Source of the DNA: Mauremys mutica
Lineage: Eukaryota; Chordata; Testudines; Geoemydidae
NCBI RefSeq assembly: GCF_020497125.1
Contig: NC_059080.1
Coordinates: 46,813,563-46,877,562, forward strand
DNA: 64,000 nucleotides
Direction of reading: 5' to 3'
The notes beneath the pieces are model-generated. The model searched no databases, was not told the origin of the DNA, and saw only the letters and a program-made list of their open reading frames with translations. Positions within the stretch are counted from its first letter, which is position 1. Each line of letters begins with the position of its first letter. A program made the translations under genes and the position numbers. Below are positions 1 through 10,678 of the stretch, piece by piece.

Positions 1-341
1 CAGTAGAACACAAATGGTGAGCTTCCTAGCTGTGCTCTATCAGTGGAGGCTTCTCAGGTTGGTTTGCCAGGACAGGCTTTTCCTGGCCAGTTTAATGTCA
101 AATTCATTATGATATTTATCTGCTGCTTTAGATCTGATTCAAAGCCTTTTTTTGAAGTCGGTAAGGGTCTTTCCATGGATTTCAGTGCTGTTTGGATCAG
201 GCCCTCCAACAGCCTCAGAGCATAGCTTTAAGTATCAGTTTTGCAACCCTGCTTTCTGATACCACTGGTCTCTGCCGTTCTTTACTAAATATACTCAATG
301 CATAGTAAATTGAAATCCATTAAAATGAATACGGGCTAGTG

Positions 342-372
<31 letters not shown>

Positions 373-1926
373 CTGCAAAACATTGGCAAATCTGCATAAC
401 CAGTTACCATTGTTCCTAATGCTTTCAATTTATCCTAATAGACAGTTAATGAATACTTTATAAAGCCTTTAATGGGGTATTTTAAAATCAATGGCACTAT
501 TTTATTGCCGTTTGTATTATCTTTATTTGGATGGTGTCTTAGCACTCTGATGCCCATTGATCGCATGACCTGATCAATGGGACAAGATTTCATTTTAACT
601 ACATTGAGATGGACAAGGAACACTGTGTCTGGGTGTGTGTGTATGTGGAAGAGGGATCCTACTTAATGTTTTTGAGGGGTTAGATTGTGCAATTCTTACT
701 AATATCAGTGAACATTTAATAATCTCACTGAAGTCAGTGAAACTATTTGTGTGAGTAAATGCTCACCAACATGATTAAGGGCTACAGAAGCTAAACCTAG
801 ATGTTCTCCCCACATTAATCATCTCTTGTAGTTTGGCTACTAAATTTTCTGATGGGCAATTGGGCCTGATAAATCAATTATCTTCAATGGTTCTTAGCCA
901 ATCAGCAGTGCTATGCAAGGGAGAGATCAGCAGAGTTATGACATATTTTTGCTCACCACATTTAGATGCTACTCTGTAGCACCTAGATACTATGGTGATT
1001 ATACTTAGATAGACAGACAGATACATTTGAGGTTTAACAAGTTATTCTGTCCATTTCAACTTGTATGGTTTCACATCCATTGATTTTTCTTTCATGTTTT
1101 TGGCTTGCTCCAGTTCAACATGGCACACATAGGTGATATTTGCAACAAAAGTGGTGAGTTCCATTAATCTTGGTGCATTATACATGGGCTTGATTGGAAG
1201 AGGGGTTGTTTGACCATGAAGATCAACCATGAGTCAAAGGTGTCACACATGTAATTGAAATCAAAACAAATCACAGATCAACCAGGGGGAAATTGAACCA
1301 ATCCAAAGATGGCAGCAAGTTCCACTTGGTTTGTAGAGCCTGGAAAGTCTTGAATGAAATTTGACAGTTTATTCCATGGTCAAACATGGAAAAGTCAAGA
1401 TTGGCAGGGGGAAAGACTTTTATTTAAAAGGTTTGTGCAGCTCTAGTGGTTAGCCAATCAGATCACCAGAATGAACTTTCCTAAACATCTTATATGAATG
1501 GGTATGCAGCCCAGAAGGCCCCTCTCTTTGAACTTAATATTCAGATGTGGCCTCTAATTTTGCAGACATGGGTTTGCACAATCCAGACTGCAGTGCAGAG
1601 ATAATTAGGCCTTCAGTGGTTCCTACAGGGGTTTCTCCTGCACAGTTCTAGTTTGGGGCTGCAGCATAAAGTGGGTACCAGGCCCAGTGGCTACATAGCA
1701 GCATCTGGCATTTAGGTTTGTGCTTTAGTGGAGCTAGATGTTATTTCTGCTTCCATTGTTTAAAGGGAGGAGGGCTCCCTTCTGGATGCTCACCACTACC
1801 CCTCGCTCCTTTTGCTGCTGTACTCACCCTTGGGGTTCCTGTAATTTTGTTTCTTTACCAGAACTCTCTTGCCTTTCTTATTGCAGAGATTAGTGTGCTC
1901 AGGAAATGCATGTTCTATATTGTTTA
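1..1926. other. Gene-free stretch, mostly unassigned
   Basis: No reading frame here resembles a known protein, and the short open frames look like chance. The one clear structure is a GATA tetranucleotide run near 342-372. The rest is moderately AT-rich DNA that may include old repeats I cannot name. Confidence 0.6.
342..372. repeat. (GATA)n microsatellite
   Basis: About eight uninterrupted GATA units are visible. This is a simple-sequence repeat and probably length-polymorphic. Confidence 0.95.
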
Positions 1927-2658
1927 GCCAACAGAATGTTGGGAATCATTAAGAAAGGGATAGATAATAAGACAGAAAATATCATATTGCCTCTATATAA
2001 ATCCATGATACGCCCACATCTTGAATATTGCGTGCAGATGTGGTCGCCTCATCTCAGAAAAGATATATTGGAATTGGAAAAGGTTCAGAAAAGGGCAACA
2101 AAAATGATTAGGGGTATGGAATGGTTACCGTATGAGGAGAGATTAATAGGACTGGGACTTTTGAGCTTGGAAAAGAGACGACTAAGGGGGGATATGATAG
2201 AGGTCTATAAAATCATGACTGGGGTGGAGAAAATTAATAAGGAAGTGTTATTTACTCCTTCTCATAAAATAAGAACTAGGGGCCACCAAATGAAATTAAT
2301 AGGCAGCAGGTTTAAAATAAACAAAAGGAAGTATTTTTTCACACAGCCCACAGTCAACCTGTGGAACTCCTTGCCAGAGGATGTTGTGAAGGCCAAGACT
2401 ATAACAGGATTAAAAAAAGAACTAGATAAATTCATGGTCCATCAATGGCTATTAGCCAGGATGGAGAGGGCTGGTGTCCCTAACCTCTATTTGCCAGAAA
2501 CTGGGAATAGGCGACAGGTGATGGATGACTTGATGATTACCTGTTCTGTTCATTCCCTCTGGGGCACCTGGCATTGGCCACTGTTAGAAGACAAGATACT
2601 GGGCTAGATGGACCTTTGGTCTGACCCCAGTATGGCTGTTCTTATGTTCATGTTCTTA
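1927..2658 (+). mobile_element. LINE 3' end (L2/CR1 clade), C-terminal reverse transcriptase fragment
   Basis: An open frame (to 2607) encodes the C-terminal part of a LINE ORF2. Motifs run in the usual order: [71 protein letters not shown]. These are typical of L2/CR1-clade non-LTR retrotransposons. The 3' UTR follows (the 'ctagatggacctttggtctgacccc' region) and ends in short 'gttcttatgttc'-type repeats. The copy is 5'-truncated: polymerase and endonuclease domains are absent. The frame is still open over about 180 LINE codons, suggesting a fairly young insertion. It is not a host gene. An opposite-strand relative lies at 34181-35130. Confidence 0.88.
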
Positions 2659-3288
2659 TTGTTGGGGGAAGGCAGCTATTCTGGGTTTGGCTAGAATTGG
2701 GAGCTACCTAGGAGAAATGCTAGAAGGTTGGGCTAGTGGTATAAGGTTATAAGTGGTTTCCATGGGTCAGCTTCTTTGGAAGGAGATTCTCTTTGTTCCC
2801 GGTAATCAGAATTAGACTGATCTGTGTGTTCTGTCTGCCAGCTGGTGGCCAGACCCTCCATGGAGCCTACACATTTCTAGAGCTGCTACCTCTGAAATAG
2901 GGCACCAAAGCCTAGGGCCCATTGATTTCAGTGGGAATTAGGCTCCTAAATCCCTTTGAGGATATGGGCCCAAATCCATTTGAACAATGTATGACTTTTC
3001 CAGTAAACATTCCCCGAAACCCCAGGAGCCTTCTCCCTATCCAAATCAAGGCATTAATTCCCCTCGCCCCAAAGCCCTTGTCTGCTGCTTGCATGGAAGT
3101 CCAAGCATTTAGAAATTCACAGAACAACCACTCTCTCCTCTCCTCCTTCATTTCCAAAGCACCAGCCCTGGCTGTGAGCTTCACAATGGAAGTTAATCTG
3201 CTGGCTACTGATCTCTCCAGCAATAAGGGATAAGAAGAGGAACAATATGGAGAAGGCCTGTGGGTCAGGCCCTGGCCTAGAGGGCTTG

Positions 3289-4482
3289 TAGTGAGGTGGC
3301 CTGGCTCCCGGCCGCACCTGAGAGGGATGAGCCAGAACAGCCGCCACAGTGGGCGGAGCCACAGCCGCCTGTCCCCGCCTGCCCCGGAAGTCAAGGGGCG
3401 GGACAGGAAGTATAAAGGCCCAGGCCCAGCGCTCAGTTGCTGCCTGGCAGCTGGAGAGGACAGATGCTCCTGACCGAGCTCCTGCTGGACCGAGCCTTCC
3501 CCAAGCCCGGTACCCTGAGGAGGACTGGCCGAGCCTTCCCCGAGCCTGGTACCCCGAGGAGCTGCCCGAGCGTCCCCCCAACCTGAGTCCGGAGGAGCAG
3601 CCCGACCTATCCAGCCCTCAGTACGCCGAGGAGCCCATGGTGTGGGACCCTGCTGCGGACACCAGTGATGAGCAGGTACCCATGGAGGAGGAGATGGGAA
3701 GTAGCCCCTGGGTGGCTACCGCAGATTTTGAGCCGATGTTGGTGTGTTGCGGTCAGGACCCCACCGACGCAGCAGCAGACTAACTGCTGCTGTTAGGGCC
3801 CTGGGCTGGGACACAGTGGAGTGGGTGGGCCTGTGTCCCCCCTGCCACCCCACTCACGGGTGGCAGTCTCCCCCTCAAACCAGCGCTCCGGCATAGAAGT
3901 CTGGACTTACCTGCTGTTTGCTCAGCCCCTGCCTGAGGGTCTGAGCCCCTGAACTGACTGTTTGTTTTGTTCAGCCCCTGCTTGAGGGCCTGAGCCTGTG
4001 AACTGCTGTTTGTTGCCCCGCCCTGACCTAGGGCTGGGCTTCCCTGACTGTTTGTTGTTGCTCAAGCTCCTGCCTAAGGACCTGAGCCCCAGAACTGCTG
4101 TCTGTTGCCCTGCCCTGACTGAGGACTTGGGCTTAAATTACTGTTTGTTGCTCAGCCCCTGCCTGAGGGTCTGAGCCCTCAAACTACTGTTTGTTGCCCC
4201 GCCCTGGCCTAGGGCTTGGGCTCCACTGACAGTGTGTTTTTCTCAGCCCCTGCCTGAGGGTCTGATCCGGTGGACTACCATTTGCTACCCCCGCCCTGAC
4301 CCAGGGCTTGGGGCCTTAAATACTGTTTGTTTTGCTCAGCCCCTGCTTGAGGGTCTGAGCCTAGGAACTACCATTTGCTGCCCTGCCCTGACCTAGGGCT
4401 TGGACTTCAGAGACTGAACTGATTATGTGGCCCCGCATAGTGAGGTGGCCTGGCTCCCGGCCACACCTGAGAGGGCCGAGCC
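3289..4482 (+). mobile_element. Composite repeat with 45-bp terminal direct repeats, family unknown
   Basis: Nearly identical 45-bp segments beginning 'tagtgaggtggcctggctcc' lie at 3289-3333 and 4438-4482. Between them are, in order: a GC-rich promoter-like stretch with a TATA-like 'agtataaaggcc' (about 3408), a proline- and glutamate-rich reading frame running to the stop at 3781-3783, and a degenerate tandem array (3895-4430). The arrangement resembles a short non-autonomous retroelement with small terminal repeats, or one unit of a larger array. I do not recognise the family and see no reverse transcriptase or integrase. Confidence 0.6.
3895..4430. repeat. Degenerate tandem array of alternating ~45-bp units
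   Basis: Two unit types alternate. One reads about 'ctgtttgttgctcagcccct' followed by 'gcctgagggtctgagcc'. The other reads about 'tttgttgccccgccctgacc' followed by 'tagggcttggg'. Five to six dimers are visible and have diverged by substitutions and small indels. No frame is maintained. The array lies inside the composite element at 3289-4482. Confidence 0.8.
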
Positions 4483-5539
4483 CCAACACTGGACCTTTAC
4501 AGGGCTCTTAACCCTTTGCCTACCAAAACTCTCATGGAACCTTCCTGGAAGAATTCTGTCTGTCAGCCAGGACAATCGGACTTAGAAAGCGAGATAAAAT
4601 AAACCATCTCATCAGCCAACTCACTAATATATTTCCACACAATGCATTCCCTTTCCTCTTTGCAAGAATGGTAACCAGTGCAATGCTTATGCTCATAACA
4701 GACCCACTCTCAGGAACACAGAGCCCTAAGTATATAATGCTGTAGTGGGTTTTACAAAAAGCACATTGCCCAGGTTACTGAATAGACCTGGTCACTTTTC
4801 CAGCTGGAGTGCCACTGGGCAAGCAGGGCAGGAACACAATGGCACCAAAAGTCTACAGTTCTCCATGTGCCAGGCTTCCCATGCTACAGGCAGCATGCCA
4901 GACAGAGTATGACAGACACAGTCACGTTTCCTTGCAGGACAGCGAGAGAAGTCAGTGTGGGGCCAGCTGATGGCAGGATGGGTGACTTCATTCTCCAGGA
5001 CTATTATTCCCACACTAAAAATAAAACTAATTTATGGTTCAGGTATGGTTTGAATTTTGGCTCCAAAATTGAGTCTCTTTCTATCTAATGCAACTGGTCA
5101 CCTGTTCCTAGCACAGCAATCACTTATACTATTCTGATGTAAAAGAAACAACATTATAACATCACTAAGGGATTTCCACTCTGTCTTTCAATCAATACTT
5201 TGTCCTTCTGCTATGTCCAGGTATTACAATCCTTGGATGAAAAATGGTGCATAAAAGTAGAGCATCATTATTGCAGGACACATTAGCTAAGATACCTACA
5301 CAGTTGTGACTCCATTCCCTAGGAAAGGCTAATAAACAGGGTCTAGTAAGTAAAAGTTTGCTTTGCCATCCACAGTATACATACCTGCTTAGGTTTGTTG
5401 CATGCATGGGGCTAAGTACTGAAGTGGATTCATTCATGCACTGACATTTAGCCATTGGAGAATGGAGGTAAAATCTTGCCTAAGTCACATAATTGTAATG
5501 TAGCCTCCTGGTTTGACATCCTCCCTTGTCCGCATAACA
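4483..5539. other. Gene-free stretch, unassigned
   Basis: I see no coding similarity, strong repeat signature or tandem structure. The open frames here are short and composition-driven. Confidence 0.5.
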
Positions 5540-5850
5540 AAAGCATCACACATAATGCTACTATTGTTTAGCACTTATGTGTCATTATCATCTCCAGAAG
5601 GCCTTAAATACATTCCAAGTATTTGTGTAGCTCTCATCTCCATCTCATCTGAGTGCCTCCCCATCAATGATGGAGTTAGGTGCTCAATACCCTTGTGAGT
5701 TACTATTCACATTTTAACAAGGTTCAGGGTAGGTTAAGTGACATGCCCAAGGTTGCACAGAAAGTCTGTAGCTAAGCTGGAAATTGACTGCTAGTCTTCA
5801 GACTTTCAAGACCATGTGCCATCCTCTAGAGCATCCCATTTACCTAGTAC
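5540..5850 (-). repeat. Old MIR-like (CORE-SINE) copy, antisense
   Basis: The stretch 'taagtgacatgcccaaggtt' followed by 'gcacagaaag' is the reverse complement of the MIR-type 'ctgtgcaacc..gggcatgtcactta' core. Neighbouring sequence also fits a decayed antisense copy. The boundaries are approximate. Confidence 0.5.
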
Positions 5851-6345
5851 ATGCTAGCCCATTAACCATATCATAGCATTAGTATGACCAGCAATCTCTG
5901 GAGACAAACCATATGGGGATTATGGGGGACTGCTGCAGGTCAGAACAGAGGGCTGCTCACAGAGCTGGTGCTGGCGTGGGAAGCTGGAGGTAGCAGAGTG
6001 CACTAACAGGGACAGGAATACAGGTCAGGATTGAGGTGAGCTGTGTGAGAGCCCAGGAATAGCGTAACAGAGACCAGAAATGAGAGAATAATTCATAAGG
6101 AATAATTTATTCAAGCAATGTCACCTCTTTTTGTGTCACCAGGATGCCTGTGAGCACATCACAATGTCCTCAGATGTCTCTGGTATTTGAAATTAGTCAA
6201 TGACATTTTTGCTAATTTCATTGACTTGCCATTTGATGGTCAATATCTGAAATGTTCACTGTCTTGCTTAGTTGTGACTGGCCACAGAAATCAAGTGATG
6301 TTGTTCTTATCTTGTCCCTGGATTAGAGGTGTAGATTTTATAGGG

Positions 6346-6413
6346 CTTGAACCAGCACCGACTGAAATCAAGGGGAATTTTCCCATTGACTTCAATCAGA
6401 TTTCTGATACAAA
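6346..6413. repeat. Short palindromic MITE-like repeat ('cattgacttcaatgg' family)
   Basis: The sequence contains 'actgaaatcaaggggaa' followed by 'ttcccattgacttcaat', a foldback with roughly 25-bp imperfect arms. The same kind of foldback occurs at 16339-16392, 31096-31165 and 62018-62090. Confidence 0.55.
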
Positions 6414-6649
6414 TACTTGCTGAAGCTTTGCTAGAGTAAGTGAAAAGGCATCGATGCTACTAACTCTTGATCAGAGGTGTTTACATAACAAAATAGGGTG
6501 TGCAAACATAGATGACAGACATCTACATTTCAATCTGTATGAATGCTAATGAGCATTTCTTTTGTGTTCTTCCCTAGGCCCTAGCAGGGAGGCTGCTACT
6601 CATGAGTATAAAACTGCATGGGTTCCAAAGACTTGAATAGTGAGAGAGT

Positions 6650-6800
6650 ATGGGAGGCTGCAGGCCATGAATGAGATGCATCAGTAGGGCTGAGTGTGGG
6701 GAGCCCAGAGCTGGGATAGCAGGGGGGCTGCAGGCTTGGACTCAGGTGCATTGGTGAGCTGTGTGGGGAGCCCAGACCTGGAATAGTGTGTTGGGGGCAG
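6650..6800. repeat. Two diverged ~80-bp direct repeats
   Basis: Two consecutive segments each contain 'ggctgcaggc', then 'tgtggggagcccaga', then a 'ctggratag' box. They look like diverged tandem copies. No coding potential is evident. Confidence 0.5.
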
Positions 6801-6974
6801 GGGATGTGCATCAACAGCTATTTAGGATGCATGCACAGTGCTTGCCTCCAGCCAGACTAATTCTCTCTCACTTTTATAAATGCATACTTTATAAAGAAGT
6901 ACAAAAATTAAAAGTCCCAAAACTTTCTCTGGTGCCCAGTGTTGGGGATTCTTTGACAGCTATTTGGGACATCA

Positions 6975-8040
6975 TGTGCTGGTTGGAAAAATTTTGTTGA
7001 AATATTTTTTTTGTCAAAAAAATGCTGGTTTTATTGAAATCGATACACTTACAAAAACATTGATTTTGATTAAAATTTGTTTTAAAATATTAAATGAAGC
7101 ATTTCAATAATGTCAAAAGTGCCGGTCACAGGTCTGCTACTCACCCCTCAGCAGTGCCTCCTCATGGCTTATCTGGGATATTAACTCACCCCTGTCTGTG
7201 CCCCATCTGGTGGTCACTCAGCCTGTCGCCACAGACACTCACACTGCGCTTGTCCCTCTCTCGCTTGTCAGGAGCTGCAGTGCATTTCTTTGTGGCTTAG
7301 CCCTGCGCCCAAACCACCACTGTCCCCGCTTCCAGGCTATTATCAGAGTCTCCTTCCTCAATCTCCATCTCCAAGGTGCTGACTACGCCACTCCCACAGT
7401 GGCTGGTAGGGGAACCCAGGCATACCCTCTACACTGGGCTCCGATTCGGGGCCCTCAAACCAGCAGTTCAGGTCTATCCCTCTCAGCCTTTACTGCTCCT
7501 TCCCTGGACTGCACCTGACCCTGCCCTTCTCAGGCTCCTATTGTCTCCCAGCAGCTCTAGTCTCAACTCCTAGGCTTTATAGAAGCTCCACCTGTTCCTG
7601 CCAAGGTGAACTTCCTTCTTAACCAGTCTCATTGCCCCTTAGCTCCCAGCAGGTGCAGCCTAAGGTGAATTGGCCTTTCTTGCCACTTTAACCCCATCCA
7701 TGCTGGTGTAGGAGGAATGCCCCATCACAATGTCATTTTGACATTTTCAGAAAAAAAGTTTCAATTTTTCATTTGGAAACAATTTTTCAAACTGAAATTC
7801 ATTCTTTATATTAAAACATTTAAATAAATATTTTAAAAGGTCAGAATTGCAGCAACATTTTGATTTATTCAAAATAAAATATTGTATTGACCTGAGAGAA
7901 TTTTTTTCAGAATTACATTTAGCAGGAAATTTCAGGTTTTTTTGTTTTTGGTTTCATTCTGTTTCAGAATGGCAAAAAATTAAAAAAGCATGGTGTTTCC
8001 CACAAAATGGAAAATCTTGTTCCTGCCCAGCTCATATATT
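6975..8040. repeat. AT-rich dispersed repeat, split by an LTR insertion
   Basis: Flanks 6975-7108 and 7736-8040 share a distinctive GAAAA/TTTTC-rich composition ('aaaattttgttgaaatattt', 'tttcaatttttcatttggaa'). It recurs at 8893-9240 and 40995-41350. The LTR-like segment at 7116-7728 interrupts it, so the AT-rich repeat is the older insertion. I cannot name the family. Confidence 0.6.
7116..7728 (-). mobile_element. Probable solo LTR (endogenous retrovirus or LTR retrotransposon)
   Basis: The segment differs sharply in composition from the AT-rich repeat on both sides and is flanked by identical 7-bp repeats AATGTCA at 7109-7115 and 7729-7735. On the minus strand it begins near TGTGATGGGG and has a TATA-like 'cttctataaagcc' (about 7570-7583), consistent with minus-strand promoter orientation. 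No internal gag, pol or env sequence is present. Confidence 0.6.
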
Positions 8041-8159
8041 GTAAGCCACCTTTATTGGGCTGAACACCAAGAATAGAAATGGTTTATAGTGTGTGTGTGT
8101 GTACGTCATTCTTTTGCTCTAAAAAACTGCAGAATGAAACAGTCTAGACAACATTAGGT

Positions 8160-8882
8160 CAGTGCCTGTGTACGGGGAGATTTTGGCAAACCAGTAAAGT
8201 GCCTGAAACCACTATGGCTTATTGCTAAAAGCAGCCAAGTCAGCAGGCCATAAAGTGGCCATGTAGAGAGCTCAGCTTATCCAAGGCAGAAGGGAGCGGG
8301 GGTTGGGTGCCAAAGAAAGGGTAGCTTAACCCCGTGTCCTTCCTGATAAGAATTGTGTTGAAGCTGCTGATACATTCATTTTAGAAGAGCAGGATGTGCC
8401 TCAGGAATGTCTATTGGGGCCTCAAGGCTGCAAACTCTGGAAAAACCCACACCTGGTTAATCAATAATTGGAACCTCTTGCTCGAACATTGAAACTGCTA
8501 GCTTAACAAGTTTTCTTTAAGGGACATGTCATTGTGTTACTAATGTATAAAATAAGGGGGAAGAGTTGGGGGGGGGGGGCAAGGACTCTTCAGGACTGGA
8601 CTCTCCCTCTGGATGCATCTTGTGTTCCCCACCAGCAGAGAGCCACACTCAGCTTTGGAAATTATCGAGGGTTGGGGTTGTTTTATTAACCTGTTGCAGA
8701 CGTGTGTAAGTGCTTGAGACTAAGTAAAGTTTAGCTTTAAGTGAAAGCACTCTTGTGTTGTCCTGTTTGTGCGAGCCATCTATCGGTCGGACGGCCGTGT
8801 CTCCCCTGATTTATTTCCTGACACCTCCTTGCACAGAGTAAAAGTTACCGAGAGCTTTGGGTTGAAAGAACCCCGGGTAACA
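8160..8882 (+). mobile_element. Probable solo LTR, plus orientation
   Basis: The layout is retroviral: a U3-like region, a TATA box TATAAAATA at 8546-8554, a G-run, an R/U5-like region with 'agtaaagtttagcttt' (about 8723), and a terminus '..gaaccccgggtaaca'. The adjoining sequence contains no coding region, so it is best read as a solo LTR. The 5' edge is uncertain (I place it near 'tgtgtacggggag') and I could not confirm a target-site duplication. Confidence 0.6.
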
Positions 8883-8892
8883 CCTATTGCTG

Positions 8893-9240
8893 GAAACTGG
8901 GCTAGCTGCACAAATCCTTTTTTATATTTGCTGGATCACTCTTGGTCAGAAAATTGTTTTCTTTTCCAGGGAAAATTTCAGCTTTTCTTTGAATAAGGAA
9001 AAGCTGACAATTGTTTTTCCAAAAACAAAAAATGAAAGCATTTTAAGTGGAAACTGCCAAAAAATTGAAAATATTTAGCTGAAGTCTGAAGAAAAACTTA
9101 GTTTCCTGGTTTGTGGTTTTCCAACAACAATTGAGCCTTCTTGAGGAATGCAGACATTATCTGTCAATGTTTCCTTTTGGACAAAACCCCAATTTTCCAC
9201 TGAAAAAAAAAATTGATGGAAAATTTCTGATCAGCCCTGC
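8893..9240. repeat. AT-rich dispersed repeat, second fragment
   Basis: It has the same 'ggaaaatttc' and 'gaaaagctgacaattg' texture as 6975-8040 and ends in 'gatggaaaatttctgatcag'. The solo LTR at 8160-8882 sits between these AT-rich segments, so they may be parts of one older copy. Confidence 0.5.
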
Positions 9241-10496
9241 TCTCCATAAAAATTGAGCACGCTCTCAGCTTTGGCTAAAGTTCTGGGCTAATGGGATGGG
9301 GAAATTTTTATCTTTTCCATTCCAATTTGCCCATCTTTACAACTAGAGATGGCTCCTAGCCCTCCAGCATCCAGACACTCCTGAATTTAGGGCCATGCTT
9401 CTGAACTGGAACTCTGATGTCAGTTTCATTAAAGGGCCTGATCTTTAGATTGGGATGCATCAAAACCTATAATCCGACACCCTTCAAAGGTTGGTGGGTT
9501 TTTAAATCTAGAACTGGTCTTTGCAGAGTTCTGCAATGGGATTCCTTCCTGTGATATATCGCTTTCTTACAATAATGGAAATAAATGATTGTCCAAGCAG
9601 AATGAAACTACTGGCATTGATTTGGATTCTTAGCTGGTGTAAATTGGCATAGATTCACTGAAGTCAATCTCCCCCACTGCAGCCAAAAGAGCTACTCTGA
9701 CTTACATCTGCTGAGAATCTGGCCAACTCTCCTTGGTGGAGGGGTGAAAACGAGCCCAGATCAGCTGGAGCAGCCTGTGCAAAGGCTATCCTCATCCCTC
9801 CCTGAGCCTGGGGTGCAGCCCCTCCCCCGCAGCACTCTTCTTTCCTCTCCTCTCCCTGGGAGGAGAATGGTGCTGTGTGAACTCCCTGCTTCCTCAGGAG
9901 GGGTAATTGTAGCAGCACATACAGCATATGGCCAGGCAGGGATACCTGCTGGTGCACCAGCTGTGAGCTGGGTGCTGTGGATCAAGCACACATTAAAAGG
10001 CTTCATCTCCCTGTCTGTCTCTATCACTAGCTGTTGCTCACCCTCTGCTGAGGCAGTTATTCAAATGACAGTTCTTAAAGAGGCCAGTTAGTAGCTGTCT
10101 GGATGCCTGGGGGGAGAAATAGCCCAGGCTTTCAGGCTAAGCTCCTCTTCTCAAGTTCTCTCTTCCCCTACTCGCCTTCTCTCCCTTTCTTCTCATCCTC
10201 CCCCCTCCCTCTCCTCCTCTTTCCCCACTGCTGTGCCTTCTGTCCCCCTTCTTTTGATCTGTGTGTGTTTTACCAGCATGGGCAGGCCTGGCCAGTACAA
10301 GAGGCTCCCCGGTTCATGTGGTTCAACCAGGGTCCCTGCCCCCTGGAGAATAAGTTGCTCCCCACTTCTCTCCAGATACTTCTCATCAAGGAAGCATAGC
10401 TCTGTCAGAGGAACCGCTCACTGCTGCAGCTTCTGAGAGTGCTCATATCCCCAATGCTCCTCACCAGCAAGGGTTTACCCCAGACTGGGCTAGGGC
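9241..10496. other. Gene-free stretch, unassigned
   Basis: The segment is GC-moderate with pyrimidine-rich tracts (10140-10260). Overlapping open frames occur on both strands at 9660-10100, but none resembles a protein family I know and none keeps a consistent coding signal. A fragment 'ctggtgtaaattggcataga' (about 9634) resembles a dispersed reptile repeat. Confidence 0.5.
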
Positions 10497-10678
10497 TTAA
10501 GGTGCAAGACAAGGACTTATGAAATGTGAGTTCAGTTCCTGGCTCAGCTGCAACTCTCTGGGGTACCTTGGGTAAGTCAAAGAATTTCTCTGTCTAAATT
10601 TCCCATCTGTAATATAGGGCTAATGATCCATCCTTTGTCTGGTGTGGGAGCCCTCCAGAGCAGGGACTGTCTCACTAT

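Noticed and set aside
1906..2607. 233-codon open frame as a possible host gene
   Set aside because: Its motifs are the C-terminal part of a LINE reverse transcriptase and it is followed by a LINE 3' UTR.
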